Shown in pieces: positions 60,728 to 64,000 of a DNA stretch of 64,000 nt (within the stretch, counting starts at the first letter, position 1; every line of letters starts with the position of its first letter). The notes beneath the pieces were generated by a model. It did no database searches and was not told the origin of the DNA. It was given only the letters and a program-made list of their open reading frames with translations. The translations under genes and the position numbers were made by a program. The DNA comes from JAIOSF01 sp963677755 (GTDB lineage: Bacteria; Campylobacterota; Campylobacteria; Campylobacterales; Arcobacteraceae): the NCBI GenBank assembly GCA_963677755.1, contig OY782506.1, positions 1,364,001 through 1,428,000 of the forward strand. Reading direction: 5' to 3'.

Positions 60728-62013
60728 TAATCTGCTGTTACCTCATTTGCCAATTTTGGTAATAGTGTAGACACTTTTGCAGTTTTATCTGAAAGTAATC
60801 CATACGCATCAATTGCTTGTAACGAATAACTATATTCTACGCCTCTTACAACATCTGGATCTTCAAATCTTAACCCTTGCACATTTGGGATAAGTTTCTC
60901 TTTTGATGATACAAAAGATGTTTTTGTTGTTTTATAAATATTGTATGAAACTGTTCTATCATCTGTTGAAAGCCAGTTTAATATCACTTTATTCCCTTGA
61001 ATTTGAGAAAGTGTTATTTGTGGTACATTTGGTTTTGATAAAGTTGATCCCATAATTGGACTCATCTGTTTAATATCACTTTCTAAACCATCTTTGTCTA
61101 CTGTTGTGATTTTGTAAAAATATATCTCACCATCTTCTTGAATTATATCATCAAATCTATTGTGATCAACTCTAGCTTTTGCTATCTTACTGAAAAAACC
61201 ATTGGCACTTGATGCTCTATAAATATTGTATTCAACAACATCTTCTGTTTTTGATTTCCCCCATGAAAGTTGTATTTTTTTTGGTAAATCTCGTGTTGCT
61301 TCTAATTTTGATATTTGCATTGGCAAAGGTTTTGTTGTTGCACTTACTATTGCACTTGGACTTGATACTATATCATCAAATGTTTCTACTAAAACACGAT
61401 ACATATAAATCTCATTGTCTCCTAAATCATCATCAATATACTCTACATTATATCTATCTTCAATCTCTACGAGTTTTTCCCATTTTGATTTTACAGGTGT
61501 TGTTTTTTCTATAATATACTTTGCAACTCTTGGATTACTATGAGGTCGCCATAAAATTTTGATTTGTCTTGGTAATTCACTAATTGCTTGGATAAAACTT
61601 ACCGATTCTAAAACTGGAAGTGTAGTAACTTCTACTGTATTACTTGCTCGAGATTCCATATCATTGTTTGTGAACATTGATATTTTGTAGGCATACTTAC
61701 TATTTGCCATTAAGCCTTTATCAAGATAATGTGTTGCATATTTATTTTCAACAGTTGCAACTCTTTGAAACTTTCCACCTTTTTGCACATCTGCTCTGAT
61801 GATATAATATCCCTCAACATTTGCTACATCTATAGCTTTCCACTCTAATGCTACTGCATTTATATCTGGAATCGTTCGGATACTTGTTGCTTCAACCATT
61901 GGTAAGCTTTCATCTATTTTCGGTTTTATTGGTGTGGTTAATTGTTGCTCACATCCACTAATTAATAGTACTAAACCTACTAACAACAAACTCTTGGCAA
62001 ATCTTCCCATCAT
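60727..62013 (-). CDS. Lipoprotein with four fibronectin type III repeats
   Basis: A 428-residue protein: signal and lipobox ending at C21 (VLLISGC), then four FnIII-like repeats at about 40-135, 136-225, 226-325 and 326-420, each showing the I-L-x-W...Y-x-I/V pattern (for example IKILWRPH, IQLSWGKS, VILNWLS). Function unknown; it may bind surface partners. The start overlaps the pseudouridine synthase gene by 56 bases, with AAGGA before it. Confidence 0.8.
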   Translation of the reverse strand: MMGRFAKSLLLVGLVLLISGCEQQLTTPIKPKIDESLPMVEATSIRTIPDINAVALEWKAIDVANVEGYYIIRADVQKGGKFQRVATVENKYATHYLDKGLMANSKYAYKISMFTNNDMESRASNTVEVTTLPVLESVSFIQAISELPRQIKILWRPHSNPRVAKYIIEKTTPVKSKWEKLVEIEDRYNVEYIDDDLGDNEIYMYRVLVETFDDIVSSPSAIVSATTKPLPMQISKLEATRDLPKKIQLSWGKSKTEDVVEYNIYRASSANGFFSKIAKARVDHNRFDDIIQEDGEIYFYKITTVDKDGLESDIKQMSPIMGSTLSKPNVPQITLSQIQGNKVILNWLSTDDRTVSYNIYKTTKTSFVSSKEKLIPNVQGLRFEDPDVVRGVEYSYSLQAIDAYGLLSDKTAKVSTLLPKLANEVTAD

Positions 62014-62923
62014 TCTCTTCCTTATTAAAGTTTTTATTATAAAATTCTTGCATATCTTCTGGTAAACCTGTAGTAAAATTCATATCAACGCCTGTTATAG
62101 GATGTTGTAAATATAAACTAAAGGCATGTAAATAAACTCTTTTAAGCTTATCTAAATTTCCCTTAAAACCATATAACTCATCACCTAAAATATGTCTTTG
62201 TAAAGATTCTAAGTGAACTCTAATTTGGTGTGTTCTACCTGTGTATAATTTTGCCGCTATTAATTCATACTTATTGTTCTGACTTGGTGCTAATTTTGCA
62301 AATGAAGTTTTTGCATTTTTTCCACCTTCAACTATACCCATTTTTAGTCTGTTATGTGGGTTTCTTGCTATTGGTTTATCTACTGTTATATCCTCTTTTA
62401 AAGGCAAATCAGTGATAGCTAAATAGTATCGTCCCATAGTTTTTGTTTCTAGTTGGCGTGAAAGTTTTTCATGTGCTTCATTTGTTTTTGCTATTACTAA
62501 AAGACCGCTTGTCCCTTTGTCTATTCTATGAACTATCCCATGTCTTTCCTCTCCACTAATTGTAGAAAGTGAAATATTTTTTTTCTTTAACCAATCTACA
62601 AGCGTCGCTTCATGAACACTAGGAGCTCCATGCACTATCACACCAGAGGGTTTATTAATAACCATAAAATAATCATCTTCAAAAATGATCTCAACATCAA
62701 AATCAACTTCTAAAGCTTCCTCTTTGACAACTTCGGGAAACTCTACAGTAACTTCTTGCCCTACTTGTAGTTTGAGTCCACTTTTTGCTTTTTGTTTATT
62801 TTGAACTTGAACAAAACCTTTTTTGATAAGTTGTTCTATTTGGTTTCTTGAAACATTGAGTTGTTCAGATAAAAAGAGATCAAGTCTAATCTCTTGAGTT
62901 GGTATAAATTGTTTACTGTTCAT
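61958..62923 (-). CDS. RluA/RluD-family pseudouridine synthase
   Basis: A 321-residue enzyme with an N-terminal S4 RNA-binding domain (about 10-60) and catalytic D135 in HGIVHRIDKGTSG. The KPSGVIVHGA and GRTHQIRVHL motifs are complete. It isomerises uridine in rRNA, probably 23S like RluD, though RluC or RluA specificity is possible. It overlaps the FnIII lipoprotein gene. Confidence 0.9.
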   Translation of the reverse strand: MNSKQFIPTQEIRLDLFLSEQLNVSRNQIEQLIKKGFVQVQNKQKAKSGLKLQVGQEVTVEFPEVVKEEALEVDFDVEIIFEDDYFMVINKPSGVIVHGAPSVHEATLVDWLKKKNISLSTISGEERHGIVHRIDKGTSGLLVIAKTNEAHEKLSRQLETKTMGRYYLAITDLPLKEDITVDKPIARNPHNRLKMGIVEGGKNAKTSFAKLAPSQNNKYELIAAKLYTGRTHQIRVHLESLQRHILGDELYGFKGNLDKLKRVYLHAFSLYLQHPITGVDMNFTTGLPEDMQEFYNKNFNKEENDGKICQEFVVSRFSTIN

Positions 62924-63008
62924 AATATTGATTTGACCTTAGAAATAATTTTGTATTGTACTGTATAATTACAAAAAATCAAATCAATACATAAAATAGT
63001 ATGCGATA

Positions 63009-64000
63009 CTAGTGTTTCACTTTTATATTCTTTACTTTTAGATTTTTAATAAAAGTCATTATTTTAGCTATTTTCGACTCTTCTTCTTTAATGGTTTTTT
63101 CACCACTAAGTTTAAATATCTCAAGCTTTTTATCAAGGTAACCTGTATTTAAATTTCCAGCTATAAAATCTATATCTCGTACTATTTGCCTATGAAGAAC
63201 TATATTTGTAGGAAAACCTTCTATATAAAACTCATCTAAAGCTCTTTTTGCTTTTTTCACTGCACCTTCCCAATCCAAAGACCAAACGATAAGTTTCCCT
63301 ATCATTGAGTCGTAGTTTGATGGTATTTTATATCCAGCATAAAGTGCTGAATCAAGTCGAACACCGGGACCTCCTGGGGTGAGATATGTTTCAACAGTCC
63401 CAACTGATGGCATAAAGTTTTTTTGTGGATTTTCAGCATTTATTCTAAACTCTATTGCATATCCTCGAAAACTAATCTCCTCTTGTAAAAACTTTAGTTT
63501 ATCACCCTCGGCTATCTCTATCATTCGTTGTATTATATCAACTCCACTTGTTATCTCAGTAACGGGATGTTCCACCTGTACTCTTGTATTCATCTCTATA
63601 AAATAGATAGTATCATTCTCATCAACTAAAAACTCAACTGTTCCTACACTTTCATACCCTAATTTAAACATAGCTTTTGTAGCTATTCTGTAAAGCTCTT
63701 TTCTTGTTTGGGGATTTAATCTAGGTGAGGGAGATATTTCGATAACTTTTTGATGTCTCCTTTGAATAGAACAATCTCTCTCACCTAAATGAACAACATT
63801 CCCATATTTATCAGCCATAACTTGTACTTCAATATGTCTAGGGTTTTCAACAAATTTTTCAATAAAAACCTCCCCTCTTCCAAAATATTTTACCGATTCG
63901 TTAACAGCACTATCAAATAAATCATAAAAGTCTTTTGGATTTTTAACTATTCTCATACCTCTTCCACCACCACCAAAAGCAGCTTTTATAATAACAGGAA
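63009..64000 (-). CDS. accC: Acetyl-CoA carboxylase biotin carboxylase subunit (5' partial)
   Basis: The frame is open to the window end; the codons before the ATG at 63956 read PVIIKAAFGGGGRG, the glycine-rich ATP-grasp loop, so the true start lies outside. Visible parts include the VEKFVENPRHIEVQVMAD, ERDCSIQRRHQKVIEISPSP and EMNTRVQVEHPVTE motifs. The C-terminus carries about 25 extra lysine-rich residues. It carboxylates biotin for fatty-acid synthesis. Confidence 0.93.
   Translation of the reverse strand, partial: PVIIKAAFGGGGRGMRIVKNPKDFYDLFDSAVNESVKYFGRGEVFIEKFVENPRHIEVQVMADKYGNVVHLGERDCSIQRRHQKVIEISPSPRLNPQTRKELYRIATKAMFKLGYESVGTVEFLVDENDTIYFIEMNTRVQVEHPVTEITSGVDIIQRMIEIAEGDKLKFLQEEISFRGYAIEFRINAENPQKNFMPSVGTVETYLTPGGPGVRLDSALYAGYKIPSNYDSMIGKLIVWSLDWEGAVKKAKRALDEFYIEGFPTNIVLHRQIVRDIDFIAGNLNTGYLDKKLEIFKLSGEKTIKEEESKIAKIMTFIKNLKVKNIKVKH

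Overview
The window is AT-rich, densely packed chromosomal DNA from a Campylobacterota bacterium, most likely of the Arcobacter group (Arcobacteraceae). This is inferred from gene content rather than from a marker search. The pointers are the Campylobacterota-style nap operon (napA-G-H-B-F-L-D, with no napC), bamD next to lon, the many small two-component and PAS/PilJ sensors, and the base composition. No rRNA, phage, insertion sequence or CRISPR array was seen. One tRNA (Val, anticodon GAC) is present.

Layout. 1-9550: end of an RND pump, small hypotheticals, a Fur-family regulator, bamD-lon, a rhomboid protease, a nitroreductase with a strong palindrome upstream, an aldo/keto reductase, a PhnA protein and an HDOD protein. 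9556-15196 (minus): housekeeping block with a MnmC-like oxidase, glyS, small ORFs, rsmG and ribA. 15321-18730: a periplasmic-binding sensor kinase, hemB and a CheY. 18934-46106: a nitrate/nitric oxide respiration island. It holds a Crp/Fnr regulator with a NarX/PilJ-type sensor, the nap operon ending in an Aer-like PAS gene, a second P-box sensor kinase, NnrS, a haem-globin/EAL c-di-GMP phosphodiesterase, small cytochromes, an HPP (nitrite) transporter, an Rrf2 (NsrR-like) regulator, norEF facing norCBDQ, a MOSC protein, a second NnrS-like membrane protein with DUF2249 and DUF59 partners, and moaA. An isolated unknown gene at 42326-42799, with about 400 bp of gene-free DNA on each side and an attC-like hairpin downstream, interrupts this island. 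46323-55688 (minus): a copper/silver island with a bufferin/HvfA-type Cys-rich RiPP precursor, its maturases BufB (MNIO/DUF692) and BufC, an OmpR-type two-component system, a Met-rich YtkA/FixH-like periplasmic protein and a CusCBA pump. 55756-64000 (minus): housekeeping genes for a PP-loop ATPase, EnvC-FtsX-FtsE, TrmB, a FnIII lipoprotein, an RluA-family pseudouridine synthase and AccC (cut by the window end).

Regulation is unusually readable. Eight palindromes of the form TTGA(C/T)-N4-(G/A)TCA(A/T) lie in front of nap, the P-box kinase, small cytochrome, MOSC, DUF2249 and moaA genes. In nine promoter directions each sits exactly 22 bp from a TAnnnT -10 hexamer, the geometry of a class II FNR-family activator. 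The nor divergent promoter lacks this box and instead has CTACTTTAAAGTAG-type palindromes beside an Rrf2 regulator gene. The copper island has matching 11-bp tandem repeats (GTGTAGT...) 46-47 bp upstream of both bufA and the ytkA-cus segment, a good candidate box for its own response regulator.

Taken together, the island supports periplasmic nitrate reduction through NapGH, with NO made by an enzyme not encoded here and removed by cytochrome-c NO reductase. A copper-buffering RiPP coupled to an export pump lies next to it.
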